A stretch of 64,000 bases of DNA from Phytophthora hibernalis. Its lineage: Eukaryota > Oomycota > Peronosporomycetes > Peronosporales > Peronosporaceae. The stretch is taken from NCBI GenBank assembly GCA_012656075.1, contig JAAKBF010000083.1:1-64000 (forward strand). The letters are read 5' to 3'. Each line of letters starts with the position of its first letter. Position 1 is the stretch's first letter. The notes beneath the pieces are model-generated. The model was given only the letters and a program-made list of their open reading frames with translations, was not told the origin of the DNA and ran no database searches. Of this stretch, positions 52,081 to 63,924 are shown piece by piece. Position numbers and translations under genes: made by a program.

Positions 52081-54696
52081 TCACGCAAACGGCGACGTGG
52101 TGCGCGTCTTCTTGTCAGAAATCCAGATGCGCAGCTTCTCTAAGTTATCTTGGACACCATCCGAATCGTCCTCATCGCCGCTGCCAAACGCGCCGGCACT
52201 CATTCGATCCACGCTTTTACGACCTGCAGCGTTGACATGGTCTGCGTCGTCAGGTAGCCACTCGATGTTCACCTCGATATCCGTTCGGTTCGACACGAGC
52301 GGCATGAGGTACGACACGAACCGTTGGCGGGCCGTAGGCGGAAGAGACGGGATCTCGATGCCGCGTACTGTGATCTTGGCTGCTGACGTGCCCACTACAA
52401 TATTGGCAATCCACTCGCCCAGGTACTCGAACTTGTCTGGTCGTCCCTTGCAGATATCTCGGCGAAGCGACAGGAGGAACTCGGGCGTGAAATGCTTGCA
52501 CTTCTTCTGTAGCTTATACTGCACAATGGCCTCACTGAGCGCCTGCATTTGCTCCGTGTTCTCCATGCCGTGTGTACCCAAGTCGTAGCACTCACTGCAC
52601 AGGTTGTAGTTTGAACACACGCTACAGGTCCATAGCGCACCGGCGATAGGGTCCATGCCACAGCCATCGCAGAAAGAGTTCTGATGTACGATCGTTTTCT
52701 TGCGTTTCCATTTCGAGCCGATAATAGATGCCCCCTGGGTCATCGCTGCACCAAGCCGACCCATAAGTGGCTTCCCAGGTGAATGCTTCTTGTCAGGTAA
52801 ACTCTTGGACTGCGCGTCCTTGTCATGCACGTCACGCTGGAATACCAGCGTACGCGGAACAGTAGACGTTTGAATGATCTCAAATACCTGCTCCTTGGTC
52901 ATGTGCGGCTCAATAGTTTGTCCATTCACGCTGATAAGATAGTCGCCCACAACAACCCCTGCACGCTGCGCAGGGCTATCCTTCTCCACACTCCAGACCT
53001 CAACCAGCAGTTCATTCTCCAGAGACACAACGACGTTCGTGTTGAAGCCCAGTACTGGCTCCGTGAAGGTTAAAGCGTACGTGTTGAGCGGGTGCTCCAT
53101 GTAGTCCGCTTCAGATTGTGAACGCAGCTCAGACTTTGCATCAACTGCATGCGAATGACTAGCGCTCGACGAATTACGTCCAGACGATTCACCACTGCTA
53201 GTCAAACTACCCGAGCTTGCCGCAACAACCGGTGCCTCACTCGAGAAGCGGGGCGGCTTGTCATGGAGAGCAACATGTCGTATGCTATGCAGTGCGCGAA
53301 CTGACGACGGGTCGGAAGCCACACTTGGGCCCAAGAAGCGATGTGATGCAAAGTCATCTTGTCCCTCACCAAAGTCGGCAGCGCCACCATAGCCCAACGG
53401 CGTTCCCAGGTCCGCACCGTCCTCGTCGGCTTCACCTGAATCAACAGCAGCATCCTCTTCCTCGTCGCTGTCGCTCATCTCGTCGTCAATGTCGTGCTGC
53501 ACAAGGTTCAATGGCGCCGGGCGCTTCGGCGAAGGGATCACCAGCTCGACTTCGTGAGACTGAGCCTCCACTCCATAATCCTGTTGTACCTGCATGTGTT
53601 CCTCTTCTTCGACCGGAGCAGATTTATCAACAGGAGATAACGCCTGCACTTCCTGCACCGATTCATGAACCACCGTCTCAACCTGCACTTCCTCCTGAAA
53701 ACTCTGCTCTGCAGGATAGTCACCCACAGGCGTCGTAGGCTCCTCCTCTTCAACAGGTGTCGTAGGCTGCTCCACAGGCGTCGTGGGCTGCTCCACTGGT
53801 GCTGTAGGCTGCTCCACTGGTGGTGTAGGCTGCTCAACAGGCGTCGATGGCTGTTTAACAGGCGTCGTAGGCTGTTCAACAGGCGTCGTAGGCTGTTCAA
53901 CAGGCGTCGTAGGCTGCCCCACTGGTGATGTAGGCTGCTCCACTGGTGCTGTAGGCTGCTCAACAGGCGTCGTGGGCTGCTCTACTGGTGTTGTAGACTG
54001 CCCCATCGACGTTGTAGACTGCTCAACTGGTGTTGTAGGATGTTCCACCAACGTCGTAGATTGCTCCACGGGCGTCGTAGGCTGCTCTACAGACGTCTGC
54101 TCCTGTTCTTCAGCAAGCTTCGTAGGCTGCTCCAATGGTGTTGTAGACTGTTCCATCAGCGTCGTAGGCTGCTCCACTGGCATCGTAAGTTGTTTCACCG
54201 GCATCTTAGGTTCCTCTACCGGTGTCGTATAGTGCTCTTGCTTCTCAACAGGAGTTGTAGACAGTTCCACCGGTGTCGTAGGCTGCTCTACATGCGTCGT
54301 AGGTTGCTCTATCGCCGTCGTAGGCTTTTCCACTGCTATCACAGGCTTCTCCTGCTCCTCTACAGACGTCATAGGCTGTTCCACCTGCATCGTAGGCTGT
54401 TCCACCGACGTCGTGGGCTTCTCCAGCGGCTCTACAGGACTCAACGGTTGCTTCACTGGTTCCTCCTCGTCATCGTCGCTGTCTGTTCGCGCCTTGTCTG
54501 ACTCGGCGCCGTCCTCGTGCCCCTTGTGCAGCTTTTGTTCCGCCACTGGACTCTTCTCCTTCTCCACCTCCGACACGTCGCTCTCACGACGCTCCGTTGG
54601 GGTGGGCGGGCTCACGTCCGTATCTGGAGCTCGCGGTGACTCTGCGTGGGGATTCACAGGCGACGCGCTCTCCGCTAAGGCCGTGTGCACCTCCAT
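52081..54696 (-). CDS. PDZ- and ZZ-domain protein with a Val/Glu/Gln/Pro/Thr repeat tract
   Basis: One uninterrupted exon of 871 codons, probably a scaffold. Residues 1-85 are acidic. Residues of roughly 85-330 are a degenerate heptapeptide tract, PVEQPTT in many variants. A Glu/Asp-rich region follows to about 520. A PDZ domain lies at about 540-630 (LTFTEPVLGFNTNVVV, AGVVVGDYLISVNG, RTLVFQRD). A ZZ zinc finger follows (FCDGCGMDPIAGALWTCSVC, YNLCSECYDLGTHG), and the last part is helical with no family I recognise. PDZ domains bind C-terminal peptides and ZZ fingers bind peptides or SUMO. No frame break despite the repeats. Confidence 0.85.
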   Translation of the reverse strand: MEVHTALAESASPVNPHAESPRAPDTDVSPPTPTERRESDVSEVEKEKSPVAEQKLHKGHEDGAESDKARTDSDDDEEEPVKQPLSPVEPLEKPTTSVEQPTMQVEQPMTSVEEQEKPVIAVEKPTTAIEQPTTHVEQPTTPVELSTTPVEKQEHYTTPVEEPKMPVKQLTMPVEQPTTLMEQSTTPLEQPTKLAEEQEQTSVEQPTTPVEQSTTLVEHPTTPVEQSTTSMGQSTTPVEQPTTPVEQPTAPVEQPTSPVGQPTTPVEQPTTPVEQPTTPVKQPSTPVEQPTPPVEQPTAPVEQPTTPVEQPTTPVEEEEPTTPVGDYPAEQSFQEEVQVETVVHESVQEVQALSPVDKSAPVEEEEHMQVQQDYGVEAQSHEVELVIPSPKRPAPLNLVQHDIDDEMSDSDEEEDAAVDSGEADEDGADLGTPLGYGGAADFGEGQDDFASHRFLGPSVASDPSSVRALHSIRHVALHDKPPRFSSEAPVVAASSGSLTSSGESSGRNSSSASHSHAVDAKSELRSQSEADYMEHPLNTYALTFTEPVLGFNTNVVVSLENELLVEVWSVEKDSPAQRAGVVVGDYLISVNGQTIEPHMTKEQVFEIIQTSTVPRTLVFQRDVHDKDAQSKSLPDKKHSPGKPLMGRLGAAMTQGASIIGSKWKRKKTIVHQNSFCDGCGMDPIAGALWTCSVCSNYNLCSECYDLGTHGMENTEQMQALSEAIVQYKLQKKCKHFTPEFLLSLRRDICKGRPDKFEYLGEWIANIVVGTSAAKITVRGIEIPSLPPTARQRFVSYLMPLVSNRTDIEVNIEWLPDDADHVNAAGRKSVDRMSAGAFGSGDEDDSDGVQDNLEKLRIWISDKKTRTTSPFA
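53700..54440 (-). repeat. Degenerate 21-bp coding minisatellite
   Basis: About 35 tandem copies of a 21-bp unit coding for variants of PVEQPTT; copy number is estimated by eye. Units differ by third-position and a few replacement changes (VEQSTTS, VKQPSTP, VEKPTTA). The central part (about 53750-53960) is the most regular, suggesting recent expansion there. Shadow frames on the other strand read GCSTGVV repeats and are not genes. Confidence 0.9.
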
Positions 54697-55411
54697 CTCT
54701 TCTGCCTTCTGCCGATGAAACGTATTGTGAGGGCGATCGTCCCTTTGCCGAAAAATTCATCGAGATAACCGATGATCAGTTCCCCGAGAAATCTGATACT
54801 CTCAACATGAATATATCAGAGAAAATGAGCAAGTTTATGTTGGGTCAAGTAAGTAATACAACTTTGATATCTGTTGCTCCTGTTATATTAAATATTATCA
54901 ATTTGGAAAGAGTTTAATTGTAAATTTTCAGTCGTACTTTTCCTCCTAAGCTCAGCATATGGTCGCATGACCACGTCAAGTCGAACGCATGGACGTCCAA
55001 TTGGACCCGACTAAACGATACGTGCTCGGCGACATTTGATACGCGGGCCGCGATCGCATGTATTGAACTGGCGAGATGAAATAGTCGTATTAAAAGAACC
55101 AAAAACACGAAAGCAGAAGCTAGCTACGTGTTGCTTGTGGATCCACCCACCAGCACGAAACGCCACGGCACTTAAGTGAAAATGCTGTACTTTTGGGCAC
55201 CACGTCACAGAATTCCGATTCCCTCAATCGCGATGCATTTCGAACCGACTACAACGTACAAGTCAACTTCAACTTGTTTTGCGGAGCTTTTGCAAGTGCA
55301 CCCATTTCTCCGTTTGCCCTGATTTCCTTCACACGCCACTACGGCTCCCTTTACACTTTCTCAGAACTACCCATGGTATAACTCGGGGCCTCATACCCTT
55401 CAGAGCACGTC
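54697..55411. other. Intergenic, 0.7 kb
   Basis: It separates the PDZ-ZZ gene start from the CDPK gene end. Somewhat AT-rich near 54780-54930. No supported frame; it should include the PDZ-ZZ promoter. Confidence 0.5.
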
Positions 55412-57913
55412 TCAGCTCTGGTTTTGTTGCTGCATCAAGGCACAGAATTCGTCGTAGTCGATTTTCCCGTCCTCGTTCTTGTCCGCTGCTTCGATGATCT
55501 TGCCGATTTCGTCGCTGCTAATGTGCTTGTTGCCGAGCAGGTGAAGGATGTGAGCGAGCTCGCTGCTGCAGATGAACCCGTCGTGGTTAGCGTCGAATAT
55601 CTGAGCCAGACAGTAAGTTGTAATGCGTAAGTATGAGCTCCATAACAAACAATTGCCAGCGGGTTTGCCAACGTACATCGAAAGCTGCTTTGAGATCCCC
55701 AGTTGTAAGATCACCACTAGAAATGAGCGTAAGTTAGACATATTTTCTCACGCAATAACTAAAGGAAACTGAACGTACCGACGGAATAGCCGCTGATTCA
55801 TCATGCTCACAAATTCGGTGAATGAGATCTTGCCGTCACCGTCCGTGTCTGCTTGCCGCATGATTTCGTCGATCTCAGAGCTACAGGCAGTGCCAATATC
55901 CAGTCAGTGACGAGCAATAAAAGCTTAAAAACATAAACAGTCAGCTAACCTGGAAAGCTGCTGCCCTAGAGCCAACAGCATACTCTTCAGCTCAACTCGA
56001 TCAATACAGCCAGATTCGTCTTTGTCAAACAACGCAAACGTTTCCTTGAACATGTCCATGTTGACGGTTGATGTCTGATGTGACACAAGCTGCTTTTCAT
56101 CAGTTTTCCCAAATTTCACATGCTGCACGCCCATAATGACTGCCAGGATGTTGGCTCGAAGCTGTTGCAGACGCTGATACGATAGTAATCGCTGGGCGTG
56201 GCCGCTATCAAGTGGCTCCGTGGATGTGGCGTTGCCGCTGAGCCACGTATGCTGAAGTGCTTGCCCAGCGGTCAGCCGTTCGGACGGATCCGAATGCAAT
56301 AGCTGCGTCAGGAAATCCTTTGCTTCAGCAGAGAGATCTTTGTACCATTGGTTCTGCACTGCACTCTCAAACGTCCAGCAAGCACAAGGAGCTGTAAGTC
56401 TTTCGCCTTTATCGGACCAAAGCTACCCAGCCTCACCATCATAATTTCCTTCAGCAATTTCCTTCACAATTTCTGCATCTGATCTTTCACCTCTTGGGTC
56501 AAATGGGTGTACACCGGTAAGTGTAATGTAAGCCTGACAACAACAAAAGCTGTAAATCATCGAAAATCATCGGATCGACTTCAACAACATTGCGATCCAC
56601 CTACCAGTACACCGAATGCCCACATGTCAACGCTGAAATCCTGCGGTTGACGCCTGATGATTTCAGGGGCCCAGTACGCACTGTAAACACGTAAAGTACA
56701 CAGTATGACCTACAGCACTCGCATATCCAATTTGATCGCGGGATAAGTACTTACACTGTGCCATTTGGAAACTTGTCCACTACTTGTACCCCTGACGCTG
56801 TCGTCGACTCAACCCGAAATCCTGCATGTGCTCGTAGCAATAGACTCAGGGAATGCTAACGTTTTCAGGCGACTAAAGGTCATCTTACCGCTACTTTGAC
56901 GTTCGCGTTGGTAGATCGGTCGGACAGCAATACATTTTCGGGCTTTAGATCTCGATGGCTGAAGAACACAGTCATTTAGCAATGAAAGCCTGCCAACCAT
57001 CGATACATATCTGACACTTGTGCTAAAACTTACCAAACGTCACGAGAGTGCACGTAGTCTAGTGCTTGGCAGACATCATGGAGAAGGTGGGCGGCATCTT
57101 TCTCCGATACAGATCCCTGTTGTCAGGAAGAACGGTAGTCACATCATTACCATCCAGTTCTTTAATACTCCAATAGCAATGCTGTTCCAACCATATCGAC
57201 GATATAGTCAAAGAGCTCGCCTCCTTCGACCAAGTCTGTCAGCATAATCGTCTCCTCCTTGAGATGTAGCACATCGTGCAGTGACACGATGTTTTTATGT
57301 GTGCCAAGATGACGCAGAATATCAATCTGCAACGCAAAATACCCTCCAGTCACGTGTTCCTCGAAGCATCAAAATGCTACGCACCTCAGCCTGAATAGTC
57401 TCCATTGAAGAGCTCTTCGGGTCGAAAATCTTCGCTGCAAGCATCTACGAAAGCGCAAAGCGTCAGCAAACCTACAGATATCTCAAGATAAAAATCCTTC
57501 AGTCAACCTCCCACCTGCTTGGTCTTAGTGTCAACTGCAAGGCGAACAACCGAAAAGCCTTCACATCAACAAAATCAATAATAAAAGAATAAGCTTCCTA
57601 CACCTCTCACTCAAGAACAACTCTTCGAACCTCCTCGTCCGAGCTCCTTCGTCAACGCGTACTGTCCACGCTGATCTGGCTTGGACGCCTTCCACCAGGA
57701 GTCTCCCTCCGCTTCGCTGCTGGGCGTCTCGTGATACATCATCGCGGCGACTCCTAACGCCGCCGCCGTCGTCACAAGGCCCACCCACGCTGTCCCATTG
57801 CCGTATGCAGCTTCCTCAGAGTTTGCAACAGGCAGCTGCTCCACAACTGAGGTCGGCGGCACCTTCGAGCGCACTGGGGCGCGCGTGAGGCGCGTAATTA
57901 GACGCATGCGCAT
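55412..57913 (-). CDS. Calcium-dependent protein kinase with a predicted mitochondrial presequence and membrane segment
   Basis: A Ser/Thr kinase with its own calcium sensor. About ten short exons. The N-terminus MRMRLITRLTRAPVRSKV is Arg-rich without acids, then a membrane segment AWVGLVTTAAALGVAAMMY. Kinase motifs: ELGRG|GAFSVVRLAVD (Gly loop), AAKIF (ATP-binding Lys), GGELFDYIV, the catalytic HRDLKPENVLL, DFG, YWAPEIIRR and DMWAFGVL. Four EF-hands follow: DKDESGCIDRVE, DTDGDGKISFTE, DANHDGFICSSE and DKNEDGKIDYDE. A one-base frame change after DFG near 56815 is needed to keep the activation loop open. The ATG at 57913 starts the presequence-like stretch. The localisation is inference. Confidence 0.8.
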
Positions 57914-58017
57914 GCTTCCTGCAAAATTATCAGGAACTGAACTGATTCGCTGAAGTCCTTGAAGTCTGAAGTACCTGGTAAGTGACAGCGATGTTGTAGC
58001 CATCACCCAAGTTGAAG

Positions 58018-60739
58018 TCATTGATGTACACCACGAGGTGTGTACGGGTTCACCTCCTCCTCGAACAAGTCGGAGGCGAGTTTAGACAGTGCGTGCATGG
58101 CCTTGAGATCTTCGAGCGAGATTTTCTCTCGAGCTCTGGAGTCCACAGTGCACAGACATGCAGCCACGGACCCGTCGGGAGCCTTGATGGGAACCCCGCG
58201 AAGAACCGCACGCCGATGTCTCGCACGAGTCGAAGATGCCTCAATTGTGGGTCTCGCATCGGGTCCTTGATCACGAACGGCTTTCCGTTGGCCACCAGTG
58301 AGAACGGACATACTGTCATCTCTGTCCACGGACGGGTAGCTCCAGAAGACCCCACGACTCGTTGTGGTTGGGTGCTGTGGGCTCCGTTGAGCGCAACGAT
58401 GTACGCGATAGAGCACCGCATGCGCAAGGCAGCAACCTCACAGATCGAATCCAATGCAGCGGAGTCGAGATCGTCGTCCAAGTCCAGTTCTGTCTCCACG
58501 TTCGTAGTTGTGACCCATGGACGCGGCACTAATGAGGGTCGAGTGTTGACTTCGAACCTCATCGAGGACGAACATTGTCCGCTTGTACTGCGTCGGCGGC
58601 GTTGCGTCGCTTCTGGACGAGTGTAGAGCGAGCTTGTTCGAAGGTTGCTGGTATTGTCTATGATTGTTGGCTCACCGCTGATAGAGATGCTCGAGAGATG
58701 AAGTCTTGCCTCCAGATACTTGTCCACCATCTTCCTGTCGGGGTACTGTGGGTGAAACACGGGGATCGACGAGTTAAACGTTGGAGTCGATGACGATGTG
58801 GTAGTGGAGCTTGTCGGCACCGAGTCGGTTGTCACCTGCTTCACCACTTGACGCACGATCTCGAGGGCTCGCGCTCGGATCAGTGGGTTGCCCGAAAACA
58901 ACGCATCGGCCAGTTGTCGTCCAGGTGTCGAGGAGAACGACGCAGAGGCTGTGGCAGCGCTGCTGCTGCGATCGAGTCGGTGCATCTGAGCTTCAAACGT
59001 GGCTTGAGTCTTCGATGCTTCTTCTTCTTCTGCGCCGGCGGATTGGGAACTGCGTGCGTGATCGCTGGGTCTCAGCAAAATGTCGTAGAAGGCTGTCGAT
59101 ATTTTCAGGTCTGCTGCCTCCTCAGCGCTCTCTTCTCGTCGTTTGTCCTCGCTAGATCGTATCCCAGTTGATGTTGACATCCTGTTTAGCGACGCGTTCA
59201 GGAGAGGGTTATGTTGGTGGAAAACACTGGCATCCACGTTGGCGACGCATGCGAAGCAAATACGATTGCGGCGCACTCTGCGTGCCACAGGTTCCACGTC
59301 AAACTTCCGAGAGCACTCACGGCAGACACGCTGCGCGCAGAGCTGGCAGAACCTCTGGGGGCGCAGCAACCCAAAGTTCTTCAGGCATACCGAGCACTTG
59401 TCTTGCACTGCTTCGTTAGTCGCTGGCATGTGTCGGAATGGTTGATACCCCAAACGTCGACGACGAACGAGTTGCTCGAACGATGTCGTCGCAGCAGCCA
59501 GAAGGTTGACGATGTACTTGGCCTCCGTGTTGGCAGTCGGAGGTGCGTAGCGTCGTCCCGAGGACGCGTAGACGGCAGAAGCACTAGGCTGGTCCCTAGA
59601 CCAGAATCTCGTACGCCCACGAGGAGCATTGGTTGTCGATGCTGGAGGGTTGGAGACGTATGCTGTCATGACGATGCGTGTCTGGTGCCCATTCAAGTCG
59701 CTGTAAGATCCCGTGAGGTGGTAGCCAGCAGCGATGTGGTCCAGGTCACCTCGAAGCGCTTGCTCCGTAGCGTGCTCATCTCTACGGCGAGAGAACTTGT
59801 CGTGCATGGGCTTGGGCAGCGTCTTCATGGTGTAGAAGGCCTCGTTCGTCGCGGGGCAGTGCTGCGAGTACGCAGCGAAGCAGAGTCGCTGTCGACGACT
59901 AGTGTGTTTGGCCGCTGCCATCGGATTCAAAGACCGACGAGAGCGCAGCACCACGGATTGCAGTGCTATCCAACCCGATTGAGAGAGGTCATTCAAGTCC
60001 TCGTCGTCCCAGCAAGACGCACTGTCGTCCCCAAAGTCCATCGCGCGCAGACTCTTGCGAAACTCTCGTGAGACCAGCAAGTCACCGCTTCTGAACTTCC
60101 TAGCACCGAAGAGCGCCCCCATACTCGCATCGAATTGAAGCGACTCGCGACTGAAGAGCATCGTCATCGCCTCATCCAGTCGACAACTCAGTGTGACGTG
60201 AGCCGATACCGCGTAGGTGACGTTAGCATCGTTCAGCGGCCATTGCAGCAACGCTCTCGCCTGCACCTCGGAGTGGGTGTGGTCTCCCACGAAGGCGTCG
60301 CGAGTGTAGAGCGAGCCGCGAGACTCGATCATTGAGCGTCGAGCGTCGGCACTTCTCATGGTGCCGCGGAACCAGTGAGGGTTGTCCATGGGCTTCGTCG
60401 GTGGAAGTTTGGCTCGGTCGAACTCGCTCACCTCTGCACCGTGCTGCTTCTTCTTGACGACCCAGCAAGGTGGCTGTAGTCTGTCGGACGTTGGTGAACG
60501 CCACAAGCTGCTTCGGCGACTGCTGCCCTTGCGGTTCTCCGCGACAGCGCGGAGCTTGGGTACGACGCTCGCTGCAATGGTGAACAGCTCGCGGTCGGTC
60601 ACGAGTGCGTTGACCGAAGACGTCGACAACAGCGCGTTGCGTGCCGACACGGGGACGCTGCGCTGTTGTTGCTGCTCTGGAAGTCGCAGCTACGGATGCT
60701 GCCTCGACAGCTACTGCCCATGTAGTAGCTGTCCGTCAT
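58018..60739 (-). CDS. FYVE-like zinc finger and GAF-domain protein of the oomycete FYVE/START type
   Basis: The long frame carries an N-terminal region that resembles the START-like module of oomycete FYVE proteins (ELFTIAASVVPKLRAV at the front), weakly conserved to my eye. A zinc finger is clear: CSVC, CQLC, CREC, then CFAC. It lacks the basic R-(R/K)-H-H-C-R motif of canonical FYVE fingers (here RPQRFCQLC), so PI3P binding is doubtful. After a Ser-rich linker a GAF domain follows (CSIAYIVALNG, FVIKDPMRDPQLR). At about 58198 a missing G in a G-run separates VRFFAG from VPIKAPDGSVAACLCTVDSR, which completes the GAF domain to the stop at 58018. The start is unclear: ATG at 60739 needs a frame change near 60690. 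Confidence 0.7.
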
Positions 60740-61806
60740 GTGGGGCGGGTGTGCCTGTTGAGGCAGGAAGGGATCACGTGAAGGATGTCGTGGTCTCAGC
60801 AAATTGAGGAGTGGGGACGGCGAACCACCGAGCGCAAGGTTGATACAGTGTTTTGGCTAATAGCTCAGCGATCTCTGGTGATGGCACCGTTCGGAGCAGC
60901 CATTGGCATCGTCGAGTGTCGACGGCACCGGATGCCTGGCGCTGCCGCTGGCTCTTGGTGCCTCAGTTTGATCTACTTTGCGAATGCCTGACCACCGGTC
61001 GCTGATGCCGAGGCAAGTCACACCTTTTTCGACGGTGCTTTTGTTCGGCACCAGCGTTACCGCGACCAATTTTTGTCGATAGTTGAAGTTGTACCGATCT
61101 TTGATGGTTGTCATGAAAGTTGCACACCAGTCATCACGATGTACTTGAGCCCGTGAAAGACTTCCAAACACGCTGATCGAAAACAAGTTGGTAAAGCTCC
61201 GCAAAGGGAATATCAGGCCTGTCTGTCTAGAAGCTTTGATGGCTAGCTTTCTGTGGACAACTCAGTTATCTGTTCGCTGAGGAAGCAGATCACTGTACTG
61301 ATGTTTCCATGTGCGGACTCACAAGACAAAACCTCTGCTGCTTCGTTCGTTACACCACGCGCGTCATCTGAAGCAATGGAGACGCCAACAACGTCCACCG
61401 TCCACCGAGGTTGCACTAATCGTTTTACTATTGCCTTTACACTCTGGCGTGTTGACGAGCACGCAAGCCCCGGATCTCGAAACGATTTCGCTACTTGGAG
61501 CCATCGCGAGATCGTAGCACGTCCAGGTGCTTGCTTAGCTGAGCTCTTCGATTGCCAGTCATCCAAAGCTGTTGACGTTTAAAAGCTGTTGACGTTTAAA
61601 AGCTGTTGACGTTTAACTTATTCAGTCACACAAGATGACTGGCATTCGACACAACCCAAAATAAAGGTCGACACCAAGCACCAAAGATCGTTTGCAACGC
61701 AAGAACACAAGACCAAGCAAAAAAGCTAAAGGAAAAATCGCCTTACTTAAAAAATAACGGAGACAACAGACTTTCCAAAGGCATTCTGCGATTCGGACGT
61801 ATCCGT
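60740..61806. other. Intergenic, 1.1 kb
   Basis: It contains a 17-bp tandem repeat and two minus-strand frames of about 107-115 codons (60857-61204 and 61243-61566). Neither has a domain I recognise and they may be relics. It also takes in the short 3' flank of BiP. Confidence 0.4.
61565..61616. repeat. Three tandem copies of a 17-bp unit
   Basis: The unit AAAAGCTGTTGACGTTT occurs three times, the first copy starting with three A and not four. It lies about 190 bp beyond the BiP stop. Confidence 0.9.
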
Positions 61807-63216
61807 CTACAGCTCGTCGTGCTCGTCGTCGTCGTCATCATAGTCCTCCTCGTCGTCGGGGGCAGCGCCGCCTGGTACACCTTGGACATGATGGGGTTGA
61901 CGAGCTTCTCGACTTCCTTCTGCTTCACCTCAAAGTCCTCCTTGTCGGCCTCCTGGTTGTCCTCCAGCCAGTCCATGGCGTCCTGCACGGCCGTCAGGAC
62001 CGTGTCCTTGTCGTCCTCGTCGATCTTGTCCTCGAGCTTCTCCTCGACGTTGTTCTTGAGGCTGTACAGGTAGCCCTCCAGGGCGTTGCGGCCGTCGATG
62101 CGGTCCTTGACCTTCTTGTCCTCGTCAGCGAACTCTGCGGCCTCCTGGACCATGCGGTCGATCTCCTCCTGCGACAGACGGCCCTTCTCGGCAGTTATCG
62201 TGATCGTCTCGGCCTTGCCTGTGCCCTTGTCCTCAGCAGACACCTGCAGGATTCCGTTGGCGTCGATCTCGAATGTCACCTCGATCTGGGGCACACCACG
62301 CGGAGCGGGCGGCAGGCCAGTGAGCTCGAACTTTCCTAGCAAACGGTTGTCCTTGGTCATGGCACGCTCGCCCTCGAACACCTGGATCAGCACAGCAGGC
62401 TGGTTGTCCTGATACGTCGAGAAGGTCTGCGACTTCTTGGTCGGGATGACAGTGTTACGGTTGATCAGCTTGGTCATGACGCCGCCCACGGTCTCAATAC
62501 CCTGGGACAGAGGGACGACATCGATCAGAAGCACGTCCTTGGTCAGGTCGTCCTGCTCGCCGCCCAGAATGCCGCCCTGCACGGCAGCACCGTAGGCAAC
62601 AGCCTCATCGGGGTTCACACCGCGCGAGGGCTCCTTTCCGTTGAAGTAGTCCTTGATGAGCTGCTGCACCTAGGGATACGGGTGGATCCGCCCACCAGCA
62701 CAATCTCGTCCACCTCCGACTTCTTCAAGTCAGCGTCCTTCATGACACGCTCGACGGGGCCGAGCGTCTTCTTGAACAGATCCTCGTTGAGCTTCTCGAA
62801 ACGGGCGCGACTCAGGGACTCGGTGAAGTCCTCGCCGTCCAGCAGCGACTCAATCTCGAGACGCGCCTGAGCCTGGGCCGACAGGGCGCGCTTGACACGC
62901 TCGGCCTCGCGACGCAGCTTCTGCAGCGCGCTTGTCCGTGGCCACGTCGAGGTTCTTGTCCTTCTTCCACTTCTTGATGAAGTACTGCATGATGCGCTGG
63001 TCGAAGTCCTCTCCGCCCAGGTGCGTGTCACCGTTGGTGGCCAGCACCTCGAACACGCCGCCATCGATAGCCAGCAGCGTCACGTCGAAGGTGCCGCCAC
63101 CCAGGTCGAACACCAGCACGTTCTTCTCGCCCTGCGCCTTCTTGTCAATGCCGTATGCAATGGCAGCAGCCGTGGGCTCGTTGATGATGCGCTGCACCGT
63201 GAGACCGGCAATGGTA

Positions 63217-63250
<34 letters not shown>

Positions 63251-63767
63251 TGAAGTAGGCGGGCACCGTCACGACGGCGTCGAACACCTCGCGGCCGATG
63301 TAGCCCTCCGAGATCTGCTTCATCTTGGTGAGCACCATGGCCGAGACCTCCTCGGGGGCGAACTCGCGCTTCTCGCCCTTTACCTCCACCTGGATGAAGG
63401 GCTTGCCGTCCTTGTTGATGATCTCGTACGGCAGCAGCTTCTTGTCGGCCTGCACCGACTTGTCCGTGTACTTGCGGCCGATGAGACGCTTGACATCGAA
63501 CAACGTCTTCTCCGGGTTGATGGTGGCCTGGTTCTTGGCGCCGTCGCCGATCAGGCGCTCGTCGTTCGAGTCCCACGCCACATACGACGGCGTGATACGG
63601 TTGCCCTGGTCATTGGCGATGATCTCGACCTTCTGGTCCTTGTAGATGCCCACGCACGAGTAGGTCGTGCCCAGGTCGATACCGATCACGGGCCCGCGGG
63701 CCTCTTCGGCCGACGCGGCGCCCACGAAGGCTGCCGCCGCCATGAGGAGGATCTTGGACAGGTTCAT
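61807..63767 (-). CDS. BIP: ER chaperone BiP (HSP70 family), with three apparent one-base deletions
   Basis: The luminal HSP70 that folds secretory proteins and controls the unfolded-protein response. It starts at 63767 with a signal peptide (MNLSKILLMAAAAFVGAASA). Nucleotide-binding domain: IGIDLGTTYSCVGIY, INEPTAAAIAYG, VFDLGGGTFDVT. The frame changes near 62930 (CGCGCG run, before LQKLRREAERVKRAL), near 62672 (after VGGSTRIP) and near 61862 (GGCGGC run). With each single base restored the substrate domain is continuous and the C-terminus reads DDDDDEHDEL before the stop at 61807-61809, the ER retrieval signal. Without the last correction the frame runs on to 61743. Single exon. Functional inactivation cannot be excluded from sequence alone, but assembly error is likelier. 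Confidence 0.9.
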
Positions 63768-63903
63768 CCCTTCTTTCTTCTCGTTTGCAAGGCGAAAACG
63801 ATAATGACCAGCTTGGCGCCACGGCGGGGTGCAACGCGTGGAAGTCAAAGATCGAAGACCCGAATACAAGCCACCATACATTTCGCAAGTGAAAACGCGC
63901 TGC

Positions 63904-63911
63904 TGACGTGG
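63904..63911 (+). promoter_or_regulatory. UPRE-like motif TGACGTGG upstream of BiP
   Basis: TGACGTGG equals the core of the unfolded-protein-response element bound by bZIP factors such as ATF6/XBP1 in animals. It sits about 137 bp before the BiP ATG. Use by an oomycete bZIP factor is inference. Confidence 0.5.
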
Positions 63912-63924
63912 CCCGGCGCGGGTT

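Noticed and set aside
53783..54232. Plus-strand frame with GCSTGVVGCSTG repeats
   Set aside because: Antisense shadow of the heptapeptide minisatellite in the PDZ-ZZ gene; the repeat keeps all frames open.
60857..61566. Two minus-strand frames as a decayed transposase
   Set aside because: Their wording looks somewhat protein-like, but no catalytic residues or family signature could be identified.
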